Of a DNA stretch of 5,950 bases, positions 1 to 5,950 are shown piece by piece. Position 1 is the stretch's first letter; every line of letters begins with the position of its first letter. Location: NCBI GenBank assembly GCA_015904075.1, contig JABMDH010000019.1:3592-9541 (forward strand). Direction: 5' to 3'. The position numbers and the translations under genes are program-made. A model generated the notes under the pieces. It ran no database searches, was not told where the DNA came from, and saw nothing but the letters and a program-made list of their open reading frames with translations. The DNA is from Nitrospira sp. GTDB lineage: Bacteria > Nitrospirota > Nitrospiria > Nitrospirales > Nitrospiraceae.

Positions 1-15
1 GTGGGAATCCACCAT
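1..15 (-). CDS. Possible 5' end of the next gene (5 codons only)
   Basis: An ATG on the minus strand begins at 15, eight bases after the TGA stop of the AAA+ ATPase gene, and stays open for five codons (MVDSH) to the window edge. There is no convincing Shine-Dalgarno sequence in the short gap. The family cannot be identified from five residues. Genes of the CbbQ/NirQ/NorQ group are usually followed by or near a VWA-domain partner (CbbO/NorD), so such a gene is the natural expectation, but that is inference from family knowledge only. Confidence 0.25.
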
Positions 16-23
16 GACACGTC

Positions 24-842
24 TCAGAAGACAGCTTTGACCAGTTCAAGAATACTGCGCTGCATATCCGGATCGTCGGTGATCGGGCGGGCAATCGCTA
101 CATCGCAGGCTCGCTCTGCCGGCACTCCCTGCTTGATCAATGTACCGGCATAGATCAAGAGTCTCGTGCTGACCCCTTCTTCGAGCCCATGATTTTTGAG
201 GTTCCGCACTTTCCCGCCGAGTTTGACAAGACTTCCGGCAACGGCCCGACTCACCCCTGCCTCCTGTTCGACGACTGCAATTTCGACATCGGCCGGAGGG
301 TAATCGAACTCGATCGCCATGAACCGCTGCTTCGTGCTTTGCTTCAAATCCTTGAGGACGCTCTGATAGCCGGGATTGTAGGAGATCACGAGCATGAAAT
401 CGTCCGCAGCTTCTACGACCTGACCTTTTTTTTCGATCGGCAATACACGGCGATCATCACTGAGCGGATGGATAATGACGGTCGTGTCCTTTCGGGCTTC
501 CACCACTTCGTCAAGATAGACGATCGCGCCCTGTTTCACGCCGACCGTCAGCGGCCCGTCCATCCAGACCGTCTCTTGCCCCTTGAGCAAATACCGGCCC
601 ACGAGATCGGACGCCGTCAGATCTTCATGACAGGCCACAGTGATCAGCGGCCGCCCCAGCTTGTACGCCATATGCTGGACGAACCGCGTTTTGCCGCAGC
701 CGGTGGGGCCCTTGAGCATCACCGCCATCTTACTGCGCGCGGCGATTGTGAAGAGCCCGACTTCTCCGCCGACTTCGGCGTAAAATGGCTCCCTTTCGAT
801 CCGAGACCGCCCGATATCAACTTCACGCCCTGCTTGCATCAC
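24..842 (-). CDS. MoxR-class AAA+ ATPase, CbbQ/NirQ/NorQ/GpvN family
   Basis: This 272-residue protein is a cytoplasmic AAA+ ATPase of the size usual for CbbQ/NorQ. Walker A is GPTGCGKT at residues 45-52 and Walker B is IVYLDEV at about 107-113 with D111 and E112. A sensor-1 Asn is seen in SYNPG (N156), a likely arginine finger in STKQRF (R173), and a sensor-2-type STR at 226-227. The segment [17 protein letters not shown] (72-88) is the characteristic post-Walker A region of this family. Family members work with a VWA protein (CbbO, NorD) as ATP-driven chaperones that activate or insert metal in target enzymes such as Rubisco or nitric oxide reductase; no target is visible here, so NorQ versus CbbQ cannot be chosen. 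The start is either GTG at 842 or the adjacent in-frame ATG at 839; only a weak AGG lies upstream. It follows the kinase gene after 176 bp and may have its own promoter. Confidence 0.93.
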   Translation of the reverse strand: MMQAGREVDIGRSRIEREPFYAEVGGEVGLFTIAARSKMAVMLKGPTGCGKTRFVQHMAYKLGRPLITVACHEDLTASDLVGRYLLKGQETVWMDGPLTVGVKQGAIVYLDEVVEARKDTTVIIHPLSDDRRVLPIEKKGQVVEAADDFMLVISYNPGYQSVLKDLKQSTKQRFMAIEFDYPPADVEIAVVEQEAGVSRAVAGSLVKLGGKVRNLKNHGLEEGVSTRLLIYAGTLIKQGVPAERACDVAIARPITDDPDMQRSILELVKAVF

Positions 843-1018
843 GATATGTACCTGTACCCGACCAATCTGCGCGAGTCAGTCAACCCGTCAAACTGATATA
901 GTATGAGAAAAGAACAATACTGTCTGCACCGCTCCCTTGCTTCCCTCTTACCGTCACAATAAACGGAACCCGCCAGGAAGATCAACTAACCGGCTGCGAT
1001 ACACACCGATTCTCTCCC
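843..1018. other. Intergenic spacer between the kinase and the AAA+ ATPase
   Basis: This is the only sizeable non-coding stretch in the window (176 bp). It should hold the end signal of the kinase transcript and any promoter of the ATPase gene. I see a short imperfect hairpin near 988-1011 without a T-run, so it is not a convincing terminator. On the minus strand, an AT-rich patch around 895-920 contains TATATC and TTGTTC, but their spacing is wrong for a standard sigma-70 promoter. A small inverted repeat lies at 876-896 and is listed separately. No ORF or RNA gene is supported here. Confidence 0.6.
876..896. promoter_or_regulatory. Small inverted repeat containing a TTGAC direct repeat, possible operator
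   Basis: The arms TCAGT and ACTGA enclose an 11-base centre that, read on the minus strand, contains TTGAC twice, three bases apart. The element sits 34 bp upstream of the GTG start of the AAA+ ATPase gene, where an operator or a -35 box could lie. The arms are only 5 bp, so chance is a real possibility. No regulator can be named from the sequence. Confidence 0.2.
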
Positions 1019-3346
1019 TTATACCGCACTCCCCCCATCCAAAACCTCACGCACTTTTTTCGTAAGCGTAACCATCGTGAATGGCTTCTGGAGAAACGCC
1101 GCTCCTCCTGTCCCGGCACCTTTCGAAAACACAGGGTGATCGGGATAGCCCGACATATAGAGCACTTTGATGCCGGGCCGAAGGACAGCCATTTTTTCGG
1201 CCACTTCCGGACCGCTCATCTGCGGCATCACGACATCCGCGAGCAATAGATGAATCGGCCCCAGATGCCTGGCGCCGGCCAGTAACGCTTCGATTCCATG
1301 ACGCGCAACCAACACCTCGTATCCACTCGCACGCAGCGTCTCATGAACAAGACCGCGCACTGCCGGCTCATCTTCAACGATTAAAATAGTTTCCCGTCCA
1401 TGCGTCTGGACCGTCGTCCCGCCGGTATCCGGGACCTGCTGTTCCACGGCATCAACCCTTGGGAAGAAAATCGTACACGTCGTGCCACGCCCCGGCTTGC
1501 TCTCGATTCCGATTGTCCCGCCGCTTTGTTTGACAATGCCATAGACGGTCGACAGGCCGAGCCCCGTCCCCTTACCGCTCTCTTTCGTCGTAAAAAACGG
1601 CTCGAATATATGGGCCTGAACCTCCTCGCTCATACCATGGCCGGAGTCTTTCACGGCCAACATGACGTACGAGCCTTCGTCCACCATCACCGATTGTGAC
1701 CGAGTCCCTCTTCCAATCGTGACGTTTCGAGTCTCGATCAGCAGCCGCCCGCCCGTCGGCATGGCATCGCGCGCATTCACGGCCAGATTCATGATGACCT
1801 GTTCAAGCTGCCCGGGGTCGGCCTTGATCGACCATAATTGCGGTTCAAGGTCCGCCCATAGCTCGATAATATCTTCGCCGATCAATCGCCGAAGCATGCC
1901 ATCCATATTGGTGACAATGGCATTCAGATCGACAACCTTCACCGCCACGAATTGGCGCCGGCTGAAGGAAAGCAGTTGCCCCGTCAGACCGGCGGCTCGA
2001 TCAGCCGCCTTCTTCACTTCTTCCATGTCGTGCCGGGAAGGTTCACCCGGGGCCAGACGGTTCAGGACCAGCTCACTGTACCCGCGAATGACGGTCAACA
2101 GATTATTGAAGTCATGTGCGACACCGCCTGCAAGCCGGCCTACCGCTTCCATTTTCTGCGATTGCCGCAGCTGGCCTTCCGTCTGATGCAGCGCCTCCTT
2201 GGCTCGTGCGCGCTCGCCGAACTGTCCCAGCTTGAGCCCGACGTCCGCCAGCATATTCAGCAGCTTCTCATCCGGCTCCCGCACCTGCCGGCTGAAAAAC
2301 TCGATCACCCCTTCGAGCTCGCCGCCGACACGAATCGGAAACCCAAACGCGCCGTGCAACCCGACGTTCGCCGCCGTCTCAGACGGAGAGAGATCAAACT
2401 CCGTGGCAATATCTCTGATCCACACCGGCTGCCCGCTTTCCCAAATCCGGCCCGGCAGTCCGACACCCAGCGTGAAGGATTGCGCCCGAGTCGCCGTGAT
2501 GAACTCATCGGCGTTGAGCGCCGCTGCGCTCCAATGGTTGAAACAGCGCAAAAGCCCCGAGGGCTTGTCTAATGTCCAAAACACACCTAATTCCCACTCC
2601 AAACTTTCACCGACCGCTTGCATGACCTTGAACACGGCTTCTTCCAGCGTCGCGACGTCGTCCAGAACCCGTGTCACCGCATATTGCGAAGCGAGCCGCC
2701 GTTCGGATTTGCGACGATCCGTGATGTCCCGGACAAAGGCACTGAACATATAGGACTCGCCGATGCGCGCCGGAGACACAGCCAGTTCGACTGGAAACTC
2801 ATGGCCGTCCTTATGCAGCGCCGACACCTCGATGCGGCGATTCAGGATCGAACTGACTCCGGTCTTGAGATACTCCCGTAAACCCAGCACATGCGCCTCC
2901 CGGTCGCGCGTAGGAATGACGGTCTCCGAGAGCAGCCGCCCCACCGCTTCTTCTCTGGTCCACCCAAAGATTGCCACAGCCTGAGTATTCCAGTCCGTAA
3001 TCATCCCGGACATATCGATGGTGATCACCCCATCAAGCGCGGTCTCGATGATCGCTCGATTACGTTCCTGACTTTGCAGCAACGCCGCCTCGGCTGCCCG
3101 CGCCCATGCGCTCTCCTGCAACACTCGACGGTATTCCGAGCGCCAGTGCAGTATCGCCCAGAACAACAGCGCCACCAGCGGCACCCAAACAATAGCCCCG
3201 GCGATGGCAAGGAAGCCGCTCTCGGCATAGGCACGCAGAACGATAGCGCCGCTCAGCGCGAGCGTTACCGCCGCAACAATAAGAACCGTCAGCCACCCAT
3301 ATCGGTGAAATCCCGACGCCGGTTGTGATTCTGCAGGAATACTCAT
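1019..3346 (-). CDS. Hybrid sensor histidine kinase (2 TM, PAS, GAF, HisKA, HATPase, receiver)
   Basis: This complete 775-residue inner-membrane hybrid kinase has two transmembrane segments (about 19-39 and 44-66) separated by only a few residues, so almost no periplasmic sensor exists. A helical linker (67-98) leads to a PAS domain (about 99-215) and a GAF domain (about 225-375). The phosphoacceptor is H411 in AHDFNN. The ATPase domain has an N box around N520/N524, G1 DSGHG at 567-571, an F box FEPFFTTK at 581-588 and G2 GKGTGLGL at 591-598. A C-terminal receiver (about 652-770) has E658/D659, phosphoacceptor D704, S732 and K754. All catalytic residues appear intact. Signals are probably cytoplasmic or membrane-borne, via PAS/GAF. 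The ATG overlaps the upstream stop as ATGA, so translation is probably coupled. No partner phosphotransfer protein or separate regulator lies in the window. Its first 135 codons are duplicated at 4508-4104. Confidence 0.95.
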   Translation of the reverse strand: MSIPAESQPASGFHRYGWLTVLIVAAVTLALSGAIVLRAYAESGFLAIAGAIVWVPLVALLFWAILHWRSEYRRVLQESAWARAAEAALLQSQERNRAIIETALDGVITIDMSGMITDWNTQAVAIFGWTREEAVGRLLSETVIPTRDREAHVLGLREYLKTGVSSILNRRIEVSALHKDGHEFPVELAVSPARIGESYMFSAFVRDITDRRKSERRLASQYAVTRVLDDVATLEEAVFKVMQAVGESLEWELGVFWTLDKPSGLLRCFNHWSAAALNADEFITATRAQSFTLGVGLPGRIWESGQPVWIRDIATEFDLSPSETAANVGLHGAFGFPIRVGGELEGVIEFFSRQVREPDEKLLNMLADVGLKLGQFGERARAKEALHQTEGQLRQSQKMEAVGRLAGGVAHDFNNLLTVIRGYSELVLNRLAPGEPSRHDMEEVKKAADRAAGLTGQLLSFSRRQFVAVKVVDLNAIVTNMDGMLRRLIGEDIIELWADLEPQLWSIKADPGQLEQVIMNLAVNARDAMPTGGRLLIETRNVTIGRGTRSQSVMVDEGSYVMLAVKDSGHGMSEEVQAHIFEPFFTTKESGKGTGLGLSTVYGIVKQSGGTIGIESKPGRGTTCTIFFPRVDAVEQQVPDTGGTTVQTHGRETILIVEDEPAVRGLVHETLRASGYEVLVARHGIEALLAGARHLGPIHLLLADVVMPQMSGPEVAEKMAVLRPGIKVLYMSGYPDHPVFSKGAGTGGAAFLQKPFTMVTLTKKVREVLDGGSAV

Positions 3347-4103
3347 CGCTCACAATCCATGATGATCCAATTGTCGAGCACGGTCTGGGGACGATAGGCC
3401 CGTTTGGCTTCGCGCAAATCTGGGAGGCCGGCATCATCCATGGCATTGATCGACATCGCACCGCCGCCGACTGCACTGCGGGAGGTTTCGCGGAACAACC
3501 ATTGGGCTAAGCCAGGCATTGACCGGTCCGCAACTTCCAGCAGCACACACCAGGTCTGTGGAGTCAACCAATACCCGAATGTATAAGCCATGACCCTCTC
3601 CTGGGCGATGACTACCGTTCCGGCAAGCCCGATCTGCTCATGCTCCGCCAGCACACGACGATGCGCCACCTTCGCATCTTCAAGAAGAAACGCCCCCATC
3701 GCATCGAGAGCCCCAGCTTGCTTCTGGACAGCCCACCGTTCATACAACGCCAGACAGCCGGCTTGATGCCGCGCGCGATACGCCTCCGTAACGAAAACAT
3801 GCTCACGTTCGACACGATTGCACAACGCCCGCTGGGCCTTGTAGCGATCGCCTGACAACGCTGCCAATGACTCGGCCCTATAGAGATAATCCCCGTCCTT
3901 CCGCCTGCACGAGAAGCCTCGCTGTTCCAATAACCGCCGCTGCGGTTCCATGACGTTTTCGATCCGGCTCACCGGCGACGGTCCGTTCCAGCGCCGCATC
4001 CATGCAAACGCTTCGCGCACAGTTTCATCGATTGGCCTCGGCCCTAAGGGAGGCAGCGGCATGAACCATCCGTCCGGAGACCGGGCAAACAAAAAGAAGG
4101 TCT
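2942..4103. repeat. Direct tandem repeat, left unit (1162 bp)
   Basis: This unit matches 4104-5265 at a constant offset of 1162 bp with no insertion or deletion that I could find. Read on the minus strand it holds the 3' part of a DUF2156 gene, the ATGA overlap, and the first 135 codons of the kinase. By hand I counted about 66 differences over the 765 bases of the DUF2156 part and about 51 over the 405 bases of the kinase part, close to 90% identity overall. At its left end the repeat runs into the remainder of the complete kinase gene. Confidence 0.95.
3343..3346 (-). promoter_or_regulatory. ATGA stop/start overlap coupling the DUF2156 copy to the complete kinase
   Basis: The TGA stop of the truncated DUF2156 copy shares three bases with the ATG of the kinase. 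The upstream bases contain only a weak GTGAG-like ribosome site, so re-initiation by ribosomes finishing the DUF2156 reading frame is likely. The same arrangement is kept at 4505-4508. If the middle DUF2156 copy is not translated, expression of the complete kinase would depend on this weak site alone. Confidence 0.75.
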
Positions 4104-4125
4104 CACTGCTTCTTCCCTTGTCCAT
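3343..4125 (-). CDS. Truncated duplicate of the DUF2156 protein (C-terminal part only)
   Basis: This 260-residue ORF has residues 7-260 aligned without gaps to residues 226-479 of the complete upstream protein, with about 24 substitutions (about 90% identity). It lacks the Cys-cluster domain and roughly the first 45-50 residues of DUF2156. Residues 1-6 (MDKGRS) come from kinase sequence read in another frame, so the ORF is a chance 5' fusion at the duplication junction. The ATG at 4125 is the only usual start codon before an in-frame stop at 4195-4197, and it has no visible Shine-Dalgarno sequence. It overlaps the kinase fragment by 82 bp. The frame has remained open over 254 codons despite divergence, and its stop still overlaps the start of the complete kinase. 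It may be a translated remnant that mainly keeps coupling to the kinase, or a decaying pseudogene. Activity as a DUF2156 transferase-like protein is doubtful. Confidence 0.6.
   Translation of the reverse strand: MDKGRSSETFFLFARSPDGWFMPLPPLGPRPIDETVREAFAWMRRWNGPSPVSRIENVMEPQRRLLEQRGFSCRRKDGDYLYRAESLAALSGDRYKAQRALCNRVEREHVFVTEAYRARHQAGCLALYERWAVQKQAGALDAMGAFLLEDAKVAHRRVLAEHEQIGLAGTVVIAQERVMAYTFGYWLTPQTWCVLLEVADRSMPGLAQWLFRETSRSAVGGGAMSINAMDDAGLPDLREAKRAYRPQTVLDNWIIMDCER
4104..4108. other. Duplication/deletion junction with CACYG microhomology
   Basis: The plus strand reads CACTG here. Sequence to the left follows the DUF2156 gene (compare CACTG at 5266-5270), and sequence to the right follows the kinase gene (compare CACCG at 2942-2946). 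The three sites are spaced exactly 1162 bp apart. The short shared block marks where kinase codon 135 was joined to DUF2156 codon 226, out of frame. It is typical of illegitimate recombination at microhomology, and there are no insertion-sequence ends or target-site repeats. Confidence 0.85.
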
Positions 4126-4504
4126 CCAAAGATCGCCACAGCCTGAGTGTTCCAGTCCGTGATCATCCCGGACATGTCGATAGTAATCACCCCATCAAGC
4201 GCAGTCTCGATGATCACCCGATTACGTTCCTGACTTTGTAGCAACGCCGCCTCGGCCGCCCTCGCCCATGCACTTTCCTGTAACACTCGACGATACTCCG
4301 CGCGCCACCGCAGCATCGCCCAGAACAACAGCGCGACCAGCGGCACCCACATACTCGTCCCGACAATGACAAGGAAGCGGCTCTCGGCATCGGCACGCAG
4401 AACGATGGCGCCGCTCAACACGAACGTGACCGCCGCAGCAATAAGCACCGTCAGCCATCCATACCGATGAAATCCCGACACCGGTTGTAATTCTGGAGAC
4501 ATAC

Positions 4505-4508
4505 TCAT
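4505..4508 (-). promoter_or_regulatory. ATGA stop/start overlap joining YkgJ-DUF2156 to the kinase fragment
   Basis: The TGA stop of the complete YkgJ-DUF2156 gene overlaps the ATG of the kinase fragment. The matching overlap in the other repeat unit shows that the ancestral arrangement was a coupled pair: YkgJ-DUF2156 followed by the hybrid kinase. Confidence 0.75.
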
Positions 4509-5944
4509 TGCTCACAATCCATGATAATCCAACTATCGAGCACGGCCTGAGGGCGATACGCCCGTTTGGCTTCGCGCAAACCCGGGAGGCCCGCATCATC
4601 CATGGCATTGATTGCCATCGTGCCGCTGCCGACTGCACTGCGGGAGGTTTCGCGAAACAACCATTGGGCTAAGCCGGGCATTGACCGGTCCGCAACTTCC
4701 AGCAACACACACCATGTCTGCGGAGCCAACCAATACCCGAACGTATAGGCCACGACCCTCTCCTGGGCGATAACCACCGTTCCGGCAAGCCCGATCTGCT
4801 CATGCTCCGCCAGTACACGGCGATGCGCCATCTTCGCATCTTCAAGAAGAAACGCCCCCATCGCATCGAGAGCCCCGGCTTGCTTCTGGGCAGCCCACCG
4901 TTCATACAACGCCAGACAGTCGGCTTGATGCCGCGCGCAATATGGCTCCGTAACAAGAACCTGCTCTCGCTCGACACGATTACACAGCGCCCGCTGGGCC
5001 TTGTACCGATCGCCAGTTAATGCGGCCAATGCCTCGGCCCTATAGAGATAGTCCCCGTCCTTCTGCCGGCACGAGAAGCCCTGCTGTTCCAATACCTGCC
5101 GCTGCGGTTCCATGACGTTTTCGATCCGGCTCACTGGCGACGGCCCGTTCCAGCTCCGCATCAATGCAAAGGCTTCACGCACAGTTTCATCGATCGGCCT
5201 CGGCCCCAATGGAGGCAGCGGCATGAACCATCCGTCCGGAGACCGGGCAAACAAAAAGAAGGTCTCACTGAATTCCATCCACCAATGGGGGAGCACCTGC
5301 GTCCAGATGACATGATAGGGAAACGCGTAGGCCGCCAACGCATCAGGCCTGAGGACCTGCGCCCGTTCCAAGGCCCGGGTGAAACACGATGCGTCCGCCA
5401 CAGTCAGCGGATGGAGGCGCGGATCGATACCCACGCGTGACAAGCGGGCCGTCAGATGCGGAAGAGGCTTCACGATGACGACATCATCCTGAAAGCGTCC
5501 GATCAGGCGAGGATTGCCGACAATCATCTCCGTCATCGTCCCGGTCATCAGCTGATCGGCAACGCGGTCCGCATGCGAGAGAATCTCAGCAGGCACAGCG
5601 TCATGCATGAAGGGACACTTGGTATCCCAACCGAGCACCACCTCCTCATGGGCCGCATTCCACATGAGGGCCAGCGGATAAAGCCGGCAATCCAATGGAC
5701 GCGCCTCATAGATACCGCATCGGCCGGATGTGGCATCAAACGCCGGGCAGAGATATCCCTCCCCCAGTGGATTCTCGACCAAATTGACCTGTGAACCTGA
5801 TCGGTCAGGGAAAGATCCAAGAGGCAAGCCATACGCCACTGCCGCCTGTATTTCCTGCTCGGAAAAATAGGGACGTAAAAAGCTGTCGGCTTCCGGAAAC
5901 CGGCAACAGACATCACACCGAAAACAGACAGGACTGGGCACCAA
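4505..5944 (-). CDS. YkgJ-like cysteine-cluster domain fused to a DUF2156 (LPG synthase C-like) domain
   Basis: This 479-residue soluble protein has two domains. The N-terminal part (about 5-115) carries the YkgJ/UPF0153 pattern CxxCxxCC (C7, C10, C13, C14), then YLCPAF (C66), RCGIYEARPLDCRLYP (C76, C86) and C110; the family is thought to bind zinc or iron. From about residue 178 it matches DUF2156, the C-terminal domain of phosphatidylglycerol lysyltransferases, including PLPPLG (242-247), the DYLYRAEAL block (298-306), the basic DRYKAQR stretch (312-318), LYERW (346-350) and GLAQWLFRE (424-432). It lacks the MprF membrane part, so lipid lysinylation should not be assumed; a GNAT-type acyl or aminoacyl transfer to another substrate is possible. 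The start shown is TTG at 5944, with GTG at 5941 as an alternative, and the frame is open to the window edge, so the true start may lie upstream. It is coupled to a kinase gene by ATGA. Confidence 0.88.
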   Translation of the reverse strand: MVPSPVCFRCDVCCRFPEADSFLRPYFSEQEIQAAVAYGLPLGSFPDRSGSQVNLVENPLGEGYLCPAFDATSGRCGIYEARPLDCRLYPLALMWNAAHEEVVLGWDTKCPFMHDAVPAEILSHADRVADQLMTGTMTEMIVGNPRLIGRFQDDVVIVKPLPHLTARLSRVGIDPRLHPLTVADASCFTRALERAQVLRPDALAAYAFPYHVIWTQVLPHWWMEFSETFFLFARSPDGWFMPLPPLGPRPIDETVREAFALMRSWNGPSPVSRIENVMEPQRQVLEQQGFSCRQKDGDYLYRAEALAALTGDRYKAQRALCNRVEREQVLVTEPYCARHQADCLALYERWAAQKQAGALDAMGAFLLEDAKMAHRRVLAEHEQIGLAGTVVIAQERVVAYTFGYWLAPQTWCVLLEVADRSMPGLAQWLFRETSRSAVGSGTMAINAMDDAGLPGLREAKRAYRPQAVLDSWIIMDCEQ

Positions 5945-5950
5945 TTGAGA

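Larger units (their letters stand above)
4044..4508 (-). pseudogene. Truncated 5' copy of the hybrid histidine kinase
   Basis: Residues 1-135 correspond one to one with the start of the complete kinase (19 differences, about 86% identity): two transmembrane segments, the helical linker and the first third of the PAS domain up to REEAV. After the duplication junction the frame runs out of phase through DUF2156 sequence for 19 codons and stops at 4044. It lacks the rest of PAS, GAF, the catalytic domains and the receiver, so it cannot signal as a kinase. If translated it would give a 154-residue protein with two membrane helices and a coiled linker, which could in principle pair with the complete kinase; that is speculation. 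Its ATG overlaps the stop of the complete YkgJ-DUF2156 gene as ATGA, exactly as for the complete kinase. Confidence 0.85.
4104..5265. repeat. Direct tandem repeat, right unit (1162 bp)
   Basis: This is the second unit, directly abutting the left unit (2942-4103). Read on the minus strand it holds the 3' part of the complete YkgJ-DUF2156 gene and then the kinase fragment. Its right end, at the CACTG of 5266-5270, runs on into DUF2156 sequence that is present only once. The last 27 bases or so of the match (5243-5269 against 4081-4107) are identical. Confidence 0.95.

Noticed and set aside
189..896. Long plus-strand frame (235 codons) opposite the AAA+ ATPase gene
   Set aside because: It is antisense to a gene with clear Walker A and B motifs, its translation is rich in His, Arg and Asp without any recognisable domain, and it arises from codon bias on the other strand.
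895..920. Sigma-70 promoter for the ATPase gene (TTGTTC and TATATC, minus strand)
   Set aside because: The boxes are only 11 bases apart and no alternative -35 box at 16-18 bases fits.
988..1011. Hairpin after the kinase stop as a rho-independent terminator
   Set aside because: The stem is only about 6 bp with a G-T pair, the loop is about 12 bases, and no T-run follows on the minus strand.
1662..2753. Several plus-strand frames opposite the kinase gene
   Set aside because: They overlap one another in different frames and lie antisense to intact GAF, HisKA and ATPase domains; their translations are low-complexity Ser/Arg/Pro-rich.
2942..5270. The tandem repeat as an assembly error
   Set aside because: A false duplication would give nearly identical copies; these differ at about one base in ten, with frame-preserving, silent-biased changes. 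A chimera of strain variants in a mixed assembly is not fully excluded.
3343..5944. Mobile element or phage origin for the duplicated region
   Set aside because: No transposase, integrase, terminal inverted repeats or target-site duplications are visible at the borders; the boundaries fall inside genes at a short microhomology.
4505..5944. Calling the DUF2156 protein a lysylphosphatidylglycerol synthetase (MprF)
   Set aside because: There is no membrane flippase part and a Cys-cluster domain is fused instead; only the C-terminal domain family is shared, so the substrate is unknown.

Overview
All genes in this window lie on the minus strand and read from right to left. The composition is moderately GC-rich, genes are tightly packed with ATGA stop/start overlaps, and the families present suggest a Gram-negative environmental bacterium: a YkgJ-type cysteine cluster fused to DUF2156, a hybrid PAS-GAF histidine kinase, and a CbbQ/NirQ/NorQ ATPase. 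Nitrospirota would fit this mixture, but that is a guess from gene families and not something the sequence proves.

Layout in transcription order: (1) 5944-4505, a YkgJ-like Cys-cluster domain fused to a DUF2156 (phosphatidylglycerol lysyltransferase C-terminal-like) domain; (2) 4508-4044, the first 135 codons of a hybrid histidine kinase, cut in the PAS domain and followed by 19 out-of-frame codons; (3) 4125-3343, a second copy of the last 254 codons of the DUF2156 protein; (4) 3346-1019, a complete 775-residue hybrid sensor histidine kinase; (5) a 176-bp spacer; (6) 842-24, a MoxR-class AAA+ ATPase of the CbbQ/NorQ group; (7) a possible start of another gene at 15, leaving the window.

The main feature is a gapless direct tandem repeat with a period of 1162 bp (about 2942-4103 and 4104-5265). 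Each unit holds the 3' two thirds of a DUF2156 gene and the 5' end of a kinase gene, joined by the same ATGA overlap. The outer genes are therefore complete, and the two middle pieces are a truncated kinase and a truncated DUF2156 protein. The internal junction has a CACYG microhomology. By hand count the copies differ at about 10% of bases with no insertions or deletions. The differences are strongly skewed to silent changes in the PAS-linker part and moderately so in DUF2156. This suggests that most divergence arose while both copies were whole genes, so the array probably comes from recombination or deletion between two already diverged operons and not from a recent slip.

Functionally, the YkgJ-DUF2156 protein and the membrane-bound hybrid kinase look like a translationally coupled pair. 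No separate response regulator or output gene is visible. The NorQ-like ATPase probably belongs to a separate unit with a partner (a NorD/CbbO-type VWA protein would be usual) beyond the left edge. I see no tRNA, rRNA, CRISPR array, insertion sequence or phage gene.
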